Source: DLAJ01 sp964655525
GTDB lineage: Bacteria > Bacillota > Clostridia > Lachnospirales > Lachnospiraceae
Assembly: GCA_964655525.1 (NCBI GenBank)
Contig: CAZZNE010000017.1
Span: 22,281 to 86,280 of the forward strand
DNA: 64,000 bases
Direction of reading: 5' to 3'
Part shown: positions 26,566 to 35,000 of the stretch, in pieces
Position numbering within the stretch: position 1 is the stretch's first letter
How the letters are laid out: every line of letters starts with the position of its first letter
Position numbers and translations under genes: made by a program
The notes under the pieces: model-generated
What the model saw: only the letters and a program-made list of their open reading frames with translations
Databases searched by the model: none
What the model was told of the DNA's origin: nothing

Positions 26566-27582
26566 ATGTCCCAAAACACTTCTTTTCTTACCCTTCTCCC
26601 CCCGTCACCGTACCTTCCGTTATCCGGTCGCAGCGGGAAGCTTCCGTTTATGCTCACCAATGACTACATGTTTAAGGTCGTGCTCCAGACGGATGAGACC
26701 ATTCTCTGCGCACTGCTGTGCAGCCTGCTCGACTTAACCCCCGGGGACATTCATTCCATTGTCATCACAAACCCGTTTGTTCCCGGCGCTACGATCGAGG
26801 ATAAAGATACCATCCTCGATATCCGGCTGGTCTTAAACGGCGACAGGCTCATCAACTTAGAGATGCAGATCAAAAACAAGGGGGACTGGCCGGAGCGCTC
26901 CCTGTGCTATCTGTGCAGGGCTTTTGACAATCTTGAGAAAGGCGCTCCCTACCGGAACGTCATGCCCGCACACCATATTGGCATCCTGAATTTCAGCCTG
27001 CCCCATGTGCAGAAGCAGTTTTACAGTCATTATTTTATGATCAATGAGAAAACACAGGAAATATTCAGTGATAAGCTCCGCCTGTCCGTACTCAACCTGA
27101 CACAGACGGCGCTCGCAACCGAACACGACAGGCAGTCCGGTCTCACCAGATGGGCCGCCGCTTTCAAAGCAACAACATGGGAGGAATACCAAATGTTATC
27201 CGAAGAAGATGTTCTGTTTCAAAAAGTATCCGACGCTCTTTATCTGCTCTCTGAAAACAGGGAGGTTGCCGAACAGTGCCGCCGCATGCAGGAAGCGGAG
27301 GCAAGACGAAAGCGTTGGGAGAAGCTTGAGGAAGAATATGCTGCGTTGGAGAAGGCTTTCGCCGAGAAGAAAAGTGCTCTCGCGGAGCAGGAAAGTATTC
27401 TCGCGAAACAAGAAAGTATTCTCGCGAAACAGGAAAGTATTCTCGCAGAAAAAGACAGTGCTCTCGCAGAAAAAGACAGTGCTCTCGCAGAAAAAGACAG
27501 TGCCCTCGCAGAAAAAGAAGCCGAAGTAGAGCAATTAAAAGCGCAGCTTCGCAAATATCAGGAACAAGACTGCCCAAAATGA
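26566..27582 (+). CDS. Rpn/PD-(D/E)XK nuclease-family protein with heptad-repeat tail
   Basis: 338 residues, with a GAAAGGAGG site before ATG 26566. The core, FMLTNDYMFKVVL, then DTILDIRLVLNG and LINLEMQIKN, matches the Rpn family (recombination-promoting nuclease, formerly putative transposase) of PD-(D/E)XK nucleases: Asp in ILDIR and the ExQ of LEMQI are the metal ligands. From about residue 265 a highly charged coiled-coil tail consists of seven seven-residue units of the type SALAEKD. Rpn proteins cleave DNA and some act in phage defence; which role applies here is not known. Confidence 0.85.
   Translation: MSQNTSFLTLLPPSPYLPLSGRSGKLPFMLTNDYMFKVVLQTDETILCALLCSLLDLTPGDIHSIVITNPFVPGATIEDKDTILDIRLVLNGDRLINLEMQIKNKGDWPERSLCYLCRAFDNLEKGAPYRNVMPAHHIGILNFSLPHVQKQFYSHYFMINEKTQEIFSDKLRLSVLNLTQTALATEHDRQSGLTRWAAAFKATTWEEYQMLSEEDVLFQKVSDALYLLSENREVAEQCRRMQEAEARRKRWEKLEEEYAALEKAFAEKKSALAEQESILAKQESILAKQESILAEKDSALAEKDSALAEKDSALAEKEAEVEQLKAQLRKYQEQDCPK
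27361..27527 (+). repeat. Tandem 21-bp repeats coding for coiled-coil heptads
   Basis: About seven units of 21 bases in frame inside the Rpn-type gene; consecutive copies such as those at 27440-27510 are almost identical (core TCTCGCAGAAAAAGACAGTG). Each unit codes seven residues, so gain or loss of copies keeps the reading frame. Confidence 0.85.
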
Positions 27583-27635
27583 CGAGAATGATTTTTTTCG
27601 CATGATTTAGGAATTGCACACTCATTCCTGCCAGC

Positions 27636-27723
27636 GGGGATTGAATGTGCTACAATCCCCCTGAAAGTGCAAAGCGCCCCGGCAAAGGCCATGTTTCGAC
27701 TCTGACCTTTACAGGGGCGCTTT
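27636..27723. terminator. Two hairpins between convergent rpn-type and hsp20 genes
   Basis: First GGGGATTG (27636-27643) with CAATCCCC (27653-27660). Second AAAGCGCCCC (27671-27680) with GGGGCGCTTT (27714-27723), with AAAGG/CCTTT also pairing inside. The second is followed by TTTCTTATTT on the plus strand and probably serves both directions. Confidence 0.7.
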
Positions 27724-27787
27724 CTTATTTCACTTTCCTGCTGCACAGGTTTCTGCTTTGTGCATACACAGGATCATGCTTTTTTAC

Positions 27788-28255
27788 TTACTCGATCGCA
27801 ATATACTTGTTTTCCTCTACCACCTTCTGCGGTTTTTGCTTCGGAAGGGTAAGCCGCAGTACGCCGTTTTGGAACTGCGCCTTCATGCCCTCCTGCTCCA
27901 CACCTTCACCTACGTAAAAGGCTCTGCGTAAAGAACCCGCATACCGCTCGCGCCGCAGGTATTTTACGTCTTCTTTTTCCGGTTCCTTTTGCGCGGTGAT
28001 CGTCAGGCAGTCATTTTCTACCGCCACCTGAATGTCCTCCTTTTTGAACCCCGGAAGATCCACTGTCAAAATATATTGCTCCTCGGTCTCTTTGATGTCG
28101 GTACGCATCAATTGATCTGCCTGAGAACCGTATGCCGGCTTTGCATTTTTGTTTTCCGGCTTTGCACTCACACGCGAACGTCCGTTAAAATCGTCAAAAA
28201 ACTCATCAAAGAAATCATCGATCAAACTTTCTCCAAATAATGCAGGCATCCACAT
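27788..28255 (-). CDS. hsp20: Hsp20-family small heat-shock protein (second of tandem pair)
   Basis: 155 residues. The alpha-crystallin domain runs from RTDIKETEEQYILTVDLPGFKKEDI to the C-terminal LRLTLPK, with the conserved GVLRLTLPK and a C-terminal anchor region. It holds unfolding proteins in an ATP-independent way. It differs from its upstream neighbour mainly by a longer, more charged N-terminal arm (FFDEFFDDFNGRSR). It lies 14 bases after that gene and should share its CIRCE-controlled promoter. Confidence 0.94.
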   Translation of the reverse strand: MWMPALFGESLIDDFFDEFFDDFNGRSRVSAKPENKNAKPAYGSQADQLMRTDIKETEEQYILTVDLPGFKKEDIQVAVENDCLTITAQKEPEKEDVKYLRRERYAGSLRRAFYVGEGVEQEGMKAQFQNGVLRLTLPKQKPQKVVEENKYIAIE

Positions 28256-28269
28256 ACGCCTTTTCCTCC

Positions 28270-28683
28270 TTATCCTTCAATCTCAATATAACGCTTCTGT
28301 TCTTCTTTCACCTGCGGTTCTTTCTTCGGGATCGTCAGCTTCAGCGTCCCATCCTCAAACTTTGCCTTGATGTCGTCCTGCGTTACCTCCTCGCCGACAT
28401 AAAAGCTTCTGCTGCAGGAGCCGCTGTAACGTTCTCTGCGGATATATTTTCCTTCCGCATCCTTCTCGTCATTGCTTGTGTTTGTGGTGGCAGTAACGGT
28501 GAGATAGCCGTCCTTGATCTCTCCCTTCACATCCTCCTTCGTAAATCCCGGAAGATTCATGATCACCTCGTAACCGTTTTCCGTCTCCCTGACATCCGTA
28601 CTCATCATCTCGCGTCCGCCACCTAATGAGGTTCCAAGGACGCGGTCTAAACCGTTTGTTCTGAATAAACTGGGCATTAACAT
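28270..28683 (-). CDS. hsp20: Hsp20-family small heat-shock protein (first of tandem pair)
   Basis: 137 residues with GGAGG nine bases before the ATG. The alpha-crystallin domain covers about 30-130: STDVRETENGYEVIMNLPGFTKEDV, RRERYSGSCSRSFYVGEEV, and the C-terminal GTLKLTIPKKEP. Cytosolic holdase. It is the first gene of a two-gene heat-shock operon whose upstream region, 100-140 bases away, holds a CIRCE element. Confidence 0.95.
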   Translation of the reverse strand: MLMPSLFRTNGLDRVLGTSLGGGREMMSTDVRETENGYEVIMNLPGFTKEDVKGEIKDGYLTVTATTNTSNDEKDAEGKYIRRERYSGSCSRSFYVGEEVTQDDIKAKFEDGTLKLTIPKKEPQVKEEQKRYIEIEG

Positions 28684-28783
28684 AAGTCATTCCTCCATTC
28701 TGTAATGCTTTTTTCTTTATTTTTACCATAATCGGAAGTATTTGTACGTTTTACTAATCGCCTCCGTTTCTTAAGATACCTAT

Positions 28784-28826
28784 GTTTTACCACCGATTGT
28801 TAGCACTGTCAAGAGGTGAGTGCTAA
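28784..28826 (-). promoter_or_regulatory. hsp20 promoter overlapping a one-mismatch CIRCE
   Basis: CIRCE: TTAGCACTG (28800-28808), nine bases, GAGTGCTAA (28818-28826); only the last base of the left arm departs from consensus. On the minus strand TTGACA (28812-28807) lies inside the operator and TAAAAC (28789-28784) follows after exactly 17 bases. The deviating base creates the ideal -35 box. HrcA binding here would block RNA polymerase directly. Confidence 0.85.
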
Positions 28827-28858
28827 TGATTTTGTAAAGTATTTCTAAAAAACAAATA

Positions 28859-28898
28859 AAGTCCCGCAGACTCTGATCTTTCAGAGTCATCGAGACTT
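28859..28898 (-). terminator. Terminator of the AraC-type regulator gene
   Basis: GACTCTGA (28869-28876) pairs exactly with TCAGAGTC (28881-28888), and an outer AAGTC/GACTT extends it. On the minus strand it is followed by TATTTGTTTTTTA. Confidence 0.8.
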
Positions 28899-28956
28899 CA
28901 CAGCACCAACATATCCTACCCTTGCTCAAATGCACGATCGGTATAGGCATTTTCCC

Positions 28957-29928
28957 TTATCCCAATCTTTTCACCGGTCTGATATATTTCCAATACCGCA
29001 TAGGATCGTGAAAAAAGTACATGATCCTTCCTTCAGACGTATCCAACTGATACCCATTCGCCGCATAGTCGAAAGATGCCATTGCTTTCTCCATCTTTTC
29101 CTCTACGCCGCAGTTTTGATTCCCATAATCAAATGGTCCATGTTCAAAAACAATATACTCCCCCTCAGGCACATCCATCATCAGCATTTGCGGCGGTACT
29201 TCCCCTTGATAATCTATCGGAAGTCTGATGCCGTAACATTCCGCAAGCGGAATTCCCCAGCTGCAGATCCGACCTGCCGGCTCGTTTAGATAGCCCATGA
29301 TCTGACCGCTTCCGCTGTTCGCCTCAGTTCCGCCCACATCATCCAATTTTCCCTTGATGCTGTCGAGCAGACCGCAGATCGTTTCGCAATCCTGTCCCGG
29401 TATGAGATTTTGCTTCTGCCAAAAGTCCCAGTATCCGATGCTTTCATAATTTTTGATATGCAGAAACTTATGAGCCGGAATGGTAACGGCATAGATTTTC
29501 ACGTCCTCCACAGGCTCCTCCGCCCCCATTTTCCCGCTTCCTACCAAATAGCTGTCGAACGGTTTGATCATCGTACGAAGCACAACAGGAACCGGGTGCT
29601 GCCGATACTTGCACGGCGTCATTCCATAAGCCCCCTTAAATGCACGGGAAAACGCTTCATATGAGGAAAAACCATAATTCAATGCAATTTCCAACAAACT
29701 GCATTGCGTATCCCGCACTTCTTTTAACGCGAACGCTAACCTTCTGTACCGTAGATAATTCTTGAATTGCATTCCTGATATTTCTTTGAATTTCCTCGAA
29801 GTATGAAATTCCGAATATCCTAACTTCCGAGAAAGATTTTTGAGTATCAACGTTTCGTCATCCCGATTTTTAATACATACATCAATTTCTTCGATCATAT
29901 CTTGAATTTGTTTCTGCCATTCGTGCAT
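28957..29928 (-). CDS. AraC-family regulator with GyrI-like effector domain
   Basis: 323 residues. Unlike most AraC proteins the double helix-turn-helix is N-terminal (about 10-110): LSRKLGYSEFHTSRKFKEISGM and EIALNYGFSSYEAFSRAFKGAYGMTP. The C-terminal 190 residues resemble the GyrI/Bacterial effector-binding fold (VKIYAVTIPAHKFLHIKNY, EGEYIVFEHGPFDYG), which binds small hydrophobic ligands in Rob/SoxS-type multidrug regulators. It is divergent from an ABC-F gene with an attenuator-like leader, so drug sensing is a sensible but unproven guess. Confidence 0.88.
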   Translation of the reverse strand: MHEWQKQIQDMIEEIDVCIKNRDDETLILKNLSRKLGYSEFHTSRKFKEISGMQFKNYLRYRRLAFALKEVRDTQCSLLEIALNYGFSSYEAFSRAFKGAYGMTPCKYRQHPVPVVLRTMIKPFDSYLVGSGKMGAEEPVEDVKIYAVTIPAHKFLHIKNYESIGYWDFWQKQNLIPGQDCETICGLLDSIKGKLDDVGGTEANSGSGQIMGYLNEPAGRICSWGIPLAECYGIRLPIDYQGEVPPQMLMMDVPEGEYIVFEHGPFDYGNQNCGVEEKMEKAMASFDYAANGYQLDTSEGRIMYFFHDPMRYWKYIRPVKRLG

Positions 29929-30043
29929 ATATCAATTTCCTCCATATGTTTGTTATGTTTATATTATAAACGATGGGAAACTTCTTATCTTGACTTCTCT
30001 TGCTGTTTTCCCGTTTTTAACAACAAAGCATATATAAAAATTC

Positions 30044-30377
30044 TTGACTTACTATCACCCCTATGATAATATAGCAACATCAAAACGGAAAGGGGTGCGG
30101 CAATGTACACAAAGTAATTCAAATGAACAGAATAGCGAATCGCTTTTGTCCTTAGGGATGCTGACTGCATACCGGACTTGTTTTGCTGTTGAAATTTGGA
30201 TTACTCACTGTCTTATGACAGTTTATCATTTGTTGCGCTGCTTTTTTATTCTATCGGAATGATATTTTATATCCGCATGTACATTTCCCGGATATTTCTG
30301 ATATTTGTATGCACGTAATGGACGGTTCCATTTTCGATATGGCTTGATTCGCTATCGGAAACGGAACCGTTTTTTTA
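30044..30377 (+). promoter_or_regulatory. Attenuator-like leader of the ABC-F gene (promoter, short ORFs, terminator)
   Basis: Promoter TTGACT (30044-30049), 17 bases, TAATAT (30067-30072). GGAAAGGGG (30087-30095) precedes a four-codon ORF MYTK (30103-30117), followed by a ten-codon ORF (30123-30155) and a 34-codon ORF (30158-30262). A terminator, ACGGTTCC (30322-30329) with GGAACCGT (30363-30370) and seven T, sits just before the ribosome site of the ABC-F gene. ATAGCGAATC (30132-30141), inside the second small ORF, is an exact complement of GATTCGCTAT (30346-30355) in the terminator, i.e. a candidate antiterminator. Drug-stalled ribosome control is inferred. 29929-30043 holds only the AraC upstream region. 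Confidence 0.7.
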
Positions 30378-30402
30378 TTGTTTGGAAGCTGGGAGGTGTT
30401 TC

Positions 30403-31935
30403 ATGTTAGAGTTAAAAAATGTAACGATCAATCTCAAAAATGACGGAAGATCGATAACGGATAATTTTTCCTTTACCTTAAACCGCGGCGAAAAAGCGGT
30501 CATCATAGGGGAAGAAGGAAACGGAAAATCTACCCTTTTAAAATTTATTTATGACCGGAATCTCATAGAGGATTATTGCAACTGTTCCGGTGACATCATC
30601 ACAAAAAGTAAAATGGCCTATCTCCCGCAAGTCATGGATGAAAGCTACGATACCTTTTCACTGTACGAATTCTTTGAAGCTTCGGAATATTATATGCACA
30701 TCGATACGCTGGCAAAGCTGGGATTATCCGTCGAATGGATCCTATCCGATCAGAAGCTTGGCACGCTGTCAGGCGGCGAAAAGGTGAAGGTGCATCTTGC
30801 GAAATTACTGATGGAAGAACCGGATATTCTGCTTCTTGACGAGCCCACAAATGATCTGGATATTCCCACATTACAGTGGCTGGAATCCTTTATTGCGGAT
30901 AGCAGGCTGCCCATCCTTTACATCTCGCATGACGAGACCCTCATCGAAAACACGGCGAACGTGATCGTGCATATGGAGCAGATTATCCGTAAAACAAAGT
31001 GCCGCATTACCGTCTCCCGCTGTCCTTACCGCGAGTATCTGTCACGCAGGCGCAGTCTGTTCGATCATCAGGAACAGGTAGCAAAAAAACAACGGGAGGA
31101 TTATGACAAACAAATGGAACGATGGCGGAAAATTTATAACCGTGTCGATCATGAACAGACCGTCATTTCCAGACAGGCCCCTGCTGCCGGAAGCGCGCTG
31201 AAAAAGAAAATGCACGCGCTTCTTTCCATGGAAAAACGCTTTGAAAAGGAAAAAGAAAACTTTCAGGATTTCCCGCAGGAAGAGGAAGCCATTCTGGCAA
31301 GATTTGACGAATCCATAAAGCTGCCGACCGGCAAAACGGTGCTTGATTTTTCATTGGACAGATTGTGTATCGGAGAGCGGGTTTTATCCCAAAATCTCCG
31401 GCTCTATGTTGCAGGAAACGAGCATATCGGCATTATCGGAAAAAATGGTGCCGGTAAGTCAACCCTGCTTCATCTCTTATGGAACGAACTGAAGGATCGA
31501 CAGGACATCATTGCCGCTTTTATGCCGCAGAATTACGCTGAAGTGCTTGATTTTCATAAAACCCCTGTCCAATATCTCGCAGAAAATTATTCAAAGGCAG
31601 AAGTGACAAAAGCCAGAACCTACATGGGCGGCATGAAATTTACCCATGAAGAAATGACCTGCAAGATCGGCCGTCTCAGTGGCGGGCAAAAAGCAAAGAT
31701 CCTGTTTCTCGATATGGTCCTGCGGGGAGCGAATGTGCTGCTGCTTGACGAACCCACCCGAAATTTCAGTCCGCTGTCAAACCCTGCCGTCAGAACCGCA
31801 CTTCTTCATTTCGGCGGTGCGGTCATCAGCGTATCCCACGACAGAAAATATCTGTCCGAGGTCTGCGATAAAATCTACGAGCTTCGTGAAGACGGTCTGT
31901 TTTCTGTAACAAACATTTCATCGAAGCATGAATAA
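30403..31935 (+). CDS. ABC-F ATPase, probable ribosomal protection type
   Basis: 510 residues from the ATG at 30403, with GGGAGG seven bases upstream; an in-frame start at 30382 lacks a site. Cassette 1: Walker A GEEGNGKST (about 36-44), LSGGE, DEPTNDLD. A charged helical linker (about 220-290: KKQREDYDKQMERWRKI) follows. Cassette 2: GKNGAGKST, LSGGQ, and an unusual Walker B context DEPTRNFSPLS. No membrane segments. Short size, long interdomain linker and the attenuator-like leader fit antibiotic-resistance ABC-F proteins that displace macrolide, lincosamide or pleuromutilin drugs from the ribosome, but the drug cannot be read from the sequence. Confidence 0.85.
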   Translation: MLELKNVTINLKNDGRSITDNFSFTLNRGEKAVIIGEEGNGKSTLLKFIYDRNLIEDYCNCSGDIITKSKMAYLPQVMDESYDTFSLYEFFEASEYYMHIDTLAKLGLSVEWILSDQKLGTLSGGEKVKVHLAKLLMEEPDILLLDEPTNDLDIPTLQWLESFIADSRLPILYISHDETLIENTANVIVHMEQIIRKTKCRITVSRCPYREYLSRRRSLFDHQEQVAKKQREDYDKQMERWRKIYNRVDHEQTVISRQAPAAGSALKKKMHALLSMEKRFEKEKENFQDFPQEEEAILARFDESIKLPTGKTVLDFSLDRLCIGERVLSQNLRLYVAGNEHIGIIGKNGAGKSTLLHLLWNELKDRQDIIAAFMPQNYAEVLDFHKTPVQYLAENYSKAEVTKARTYMGGMKFTHEEMTCKIGRLSGGQKAKILFLDMVLRGANVLLLDEPTRNFSPLSNPAVRTALLHFGGAVISVSHDRKYLSEVCDKIYELREDGLFSVTNISSKHE

Positions 31936-31951
31936 GATATAAAAACTGTCT

Positions 31952-31986
31952 CAGGGATTTTCCATACACTGTGTGGAAAATCTCTG
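31952..31986. terminator. Hairpin between the convergent ABC-F and Lhr genes
   Basis: CAGGGATTTTCC (31952-31963) pairs with GGAAAATCTCTG (31975-31986), one G-T pair. It lies in the 77-base gap between two convergent genes. The T run is poor. Confidence 0.55.
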
Positions 31987-32012
31987 AAAATCCGGGTGAT
32001 TCCTCCTCCGCC

Positions 32013-35000
32013 TCACCGATATAATACATAATCCTGTATTTCCCTTACGAATCCGCACTGCTCAAACACGTACGCCGCCTCCTTAGGATACTCCTTTACC
32101 ACAATCCGGCTTCGTCCCGCAAAGATTCTTCCCCTGCGGAATTCCTCTACAAACAAAAGCAATACCTCCGCAAGTCCTTCCGCGTCAAAAACACTGCACG
32201 ATTTTCCCTGTTTCTCAAAAACGACAACGGGCTCTCCGCGCCGCAGCGCCACCACGCTCCCGCCCACATTTAAAAATGCCCTGCCCTTCTCATGCGGCAG
32301 CAGCTTGCCCCACGGCTGCAACGGGTCCGCGGCGCTGACCCAGACCGTCTCCGTGAGCGGATGTGAAAGCAGCGCCGTCACACTCGCAAAATCCTTGGCC
32401 CGGATAAACTGCGCGCCGGAAAGGCCGCGCACAAAATAGCCGCGCCGAACCTCCCCCGTATATTCCGAAACCCGCAGAATGGAGAGGGCTTCCTGCCACG
32501 AAAGCCCGAACGCCGCCGCAGTCTCCCTGCACAGGATCAGATACCTGTCAAAACAGCGCTCCACCTGCTCCTGCACAGTAAGCGGCTTTGTCGGTCTTAC
32601 CAGTTCAAAACGTCCTGCCTGCATCAGCTTCCTATGCACGCCGACACGCCTTCTCGCATTCGCTTTCTTTAATTGTTCCTGATTTAAGACATGGCGCACC
32701 GGCACAAAACTATCCGCACAGACGATTCCCTTTTCCACAAGGGAGAGAAGCGTATCATAAATCGGCTCTCCGCCCAATACGCCGCTTAACGACTGTGCGA
32801 AGCTCGCTCCCCGCTTTTTCAGTGCCTCTGCTAAAAGTGCTTCCTGCTTCGTAAGCCGCTCCCACGGGATGTCCGTGTCTTCATCCCAGTCAATCCGATC
32901 CGTCCGCTCAAAGCAGATCCTGCCATTTTCCTCCATACGCCAAAAATAGGCGCCTTCGGAAAGCATCGCATCCAGATACTGTTCCCGATAACCCTTCACG
33001 CGCGCAGGAAGAAGCAGTTCCTCCCACATTGCCGCAGGAAACGAGGTACCCGCAAACAGAGAGACCGCCGTCTGCACACACTCCTCCGGCGGCGCCTGCC
33101 TCTGCAGGCGGGACATAAAAAGTGCGGCGCATGCGGCGGGTTCCACGGTCGCGATTTCCTCACGCCGGTTCTTAACCGTTTTGTTTCTTGCGCGCTGGTA
33201 AAGCACGGCATGATAATAATACGCATCATGCAGGACGACATCCCCGCGGCCACGCAGCTCATCAAGTAGTTTTTCCGCCTCCTGAGCGCTCCATCCGTAA
33301 CGTGCAGCAACCTGTCCGGCGCTTGAGGCGCCGCGGTAGCGTAACATCCGGCGTACGATCTGTAATGCGGACTCGCGCCTAATCCCGGCAGCTGCCGCAT
33401 CGCGGTCACCTCCGCCGATCGGCTCATCTTCGCGACACATCTCTCCCGTCCCACCTCCGCCGATCGGTTCATCTTCGCGACACATCTCTCCCGTCCCACC
33501 TCCGCCGATCGGTTCATCTTCGCGACACATCTCTCCCGTCTCACTCTCGCCTGCTTCACATTCAGATTCCGCAAGCGCTTCCCGATAGGTCTCCACATGC
33601 TCCGCCGCAATCCAAAGCCCCTGCTCCAAATAGCAGACACGCCCCTCTTTCTCCAGCTTTTCAAACCATTCGACAGGCACGTCCAGTTCCCCGGCGATCA
33701 GATCACCCTCTGTCATGAGAAGGGTATGCAGCTGCTTTTCATCCTGCGGAAGCTTTTCCTTCGCCTGCACAGCGGCCAGCTCCTCCTCGCCCGGTCGAAG
33801 CAGCTTCTCCTGTCGTTTTAATACCTCCTGCAATTCTTCCCTGACCGCCTCATGAATCCCGTGCGGCGTCGGCGCATAGTCATACATGACATTGGCCTCC
33901 TCCGCCCACTGCAGGGGCAGCGACATCGGAGACGCAGTCTCCGTCTCAACCTCGCGCACAAGGATTTCCCCCGACTGAATCTGATCAAGCAGTTCGATCA
34001 CGCCTTCCACGTCCCAAAACTGCTCCATGCATTCCCGCCTTGTCTCCACGATCAGCGGATGCTGCTTTTCCCGCACGACCGATTGAAACAGCTCCGCACT
34101 TTTTAAGCGCTGCATCCAAAGCGGCTGTCTTGATTTACCGCGTACGCCCATCATCAACGCCCTGCCGCAGTTATAGCGAAACGCCATATTAAACACGGGA
34201 GTAGACGGCAGAAGCGCCGAAAGCATCTCCCTTACATTGGTGGGCGAGATCCGGTAAAGCAGCCCCTCCGGCAACGGTTTCTGCCCATAAGAATAGAGCA
34301 AAAAACCATCCTCGTCATCCACATTGCCCACGCTCTCATTCATTTCCCGCTCCGCCTGCCCTGCCGCAAGCAGGGAAAGCGGCGCATTCACCCGCCGTCC
34401 GAACACCGAATGCACCATGAGCTGTGCCTTACCCGATCGGTCATAAAAGCGCTCCACGATTACGGTCTTGTCGCTCGGCAGGGAGCCCGTCGCCGCCATC
34501 TGCCGCTGTAAGTATCCCTCCGAAAGCGCAGCGGCAGCCTCATCCAGCCCAAGTTCCGAAAGTGCGCCGAGCAGCTTATGATCCTCCTCCGCCTCCTGCA
34601 AGGAACGAAAGATTTTCCCGAACGCGATCCCTGTTTCTTTATCCCTTCCCTTGATCTCTCCGTGCCAAAAAGGAACACGCGCACCCTCCGTCTCAGCCTG
34701 ACGCACCGTCACCGTGTCCCTGCTGATATGAATGACTCTCCATGCGAATGCGCCGAGCAGAAACCGATCCCCAAGCTGTGTCTCGTAGACAAATTCCTCA
34801 TCCGCCTCGCCGATCTTGATCCCGTCCTCGGTCCGAACCGTGTAAAGTCCTTTATCCGGAATCGTCCCGCCTGCCGAAACGGCAAGCATCCTGCTGTACG
34901 CGTCTCCCTCCACCGTCTCGTGGATTCTGTCATACAAAAGCCGCGGACGCACAGGAATATCTCTTTGATGCTCATAATCCCCCGCCAGCATGGCGAGCAC

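Noticed and set aside
27361..27527. Possible CRISPR-like array of short direct repeats
   Set aside because: Units are contiguous 21-base coding repeats without spacers and keep the reading frame of the Rpn-type gene.
26566..27582. Transposase of an active insertion sequence
   Set aside because: Older annotation calls Rpn proteins transposases, but there are no inverted ends or target duplications here.
30158..30262. Third small ORF (34 codons) in the ABC-F leader as a real gene
   Set aside because: Its start lies almost on top of the previous stop with no proper ribosome site; counted only as part of the leader.
33407..33541. Possible CRISPR or regulatory repeat
   Set aside because: Exactly 45-base in-frame repeats with no spacers, inside the lhr coding sequence.
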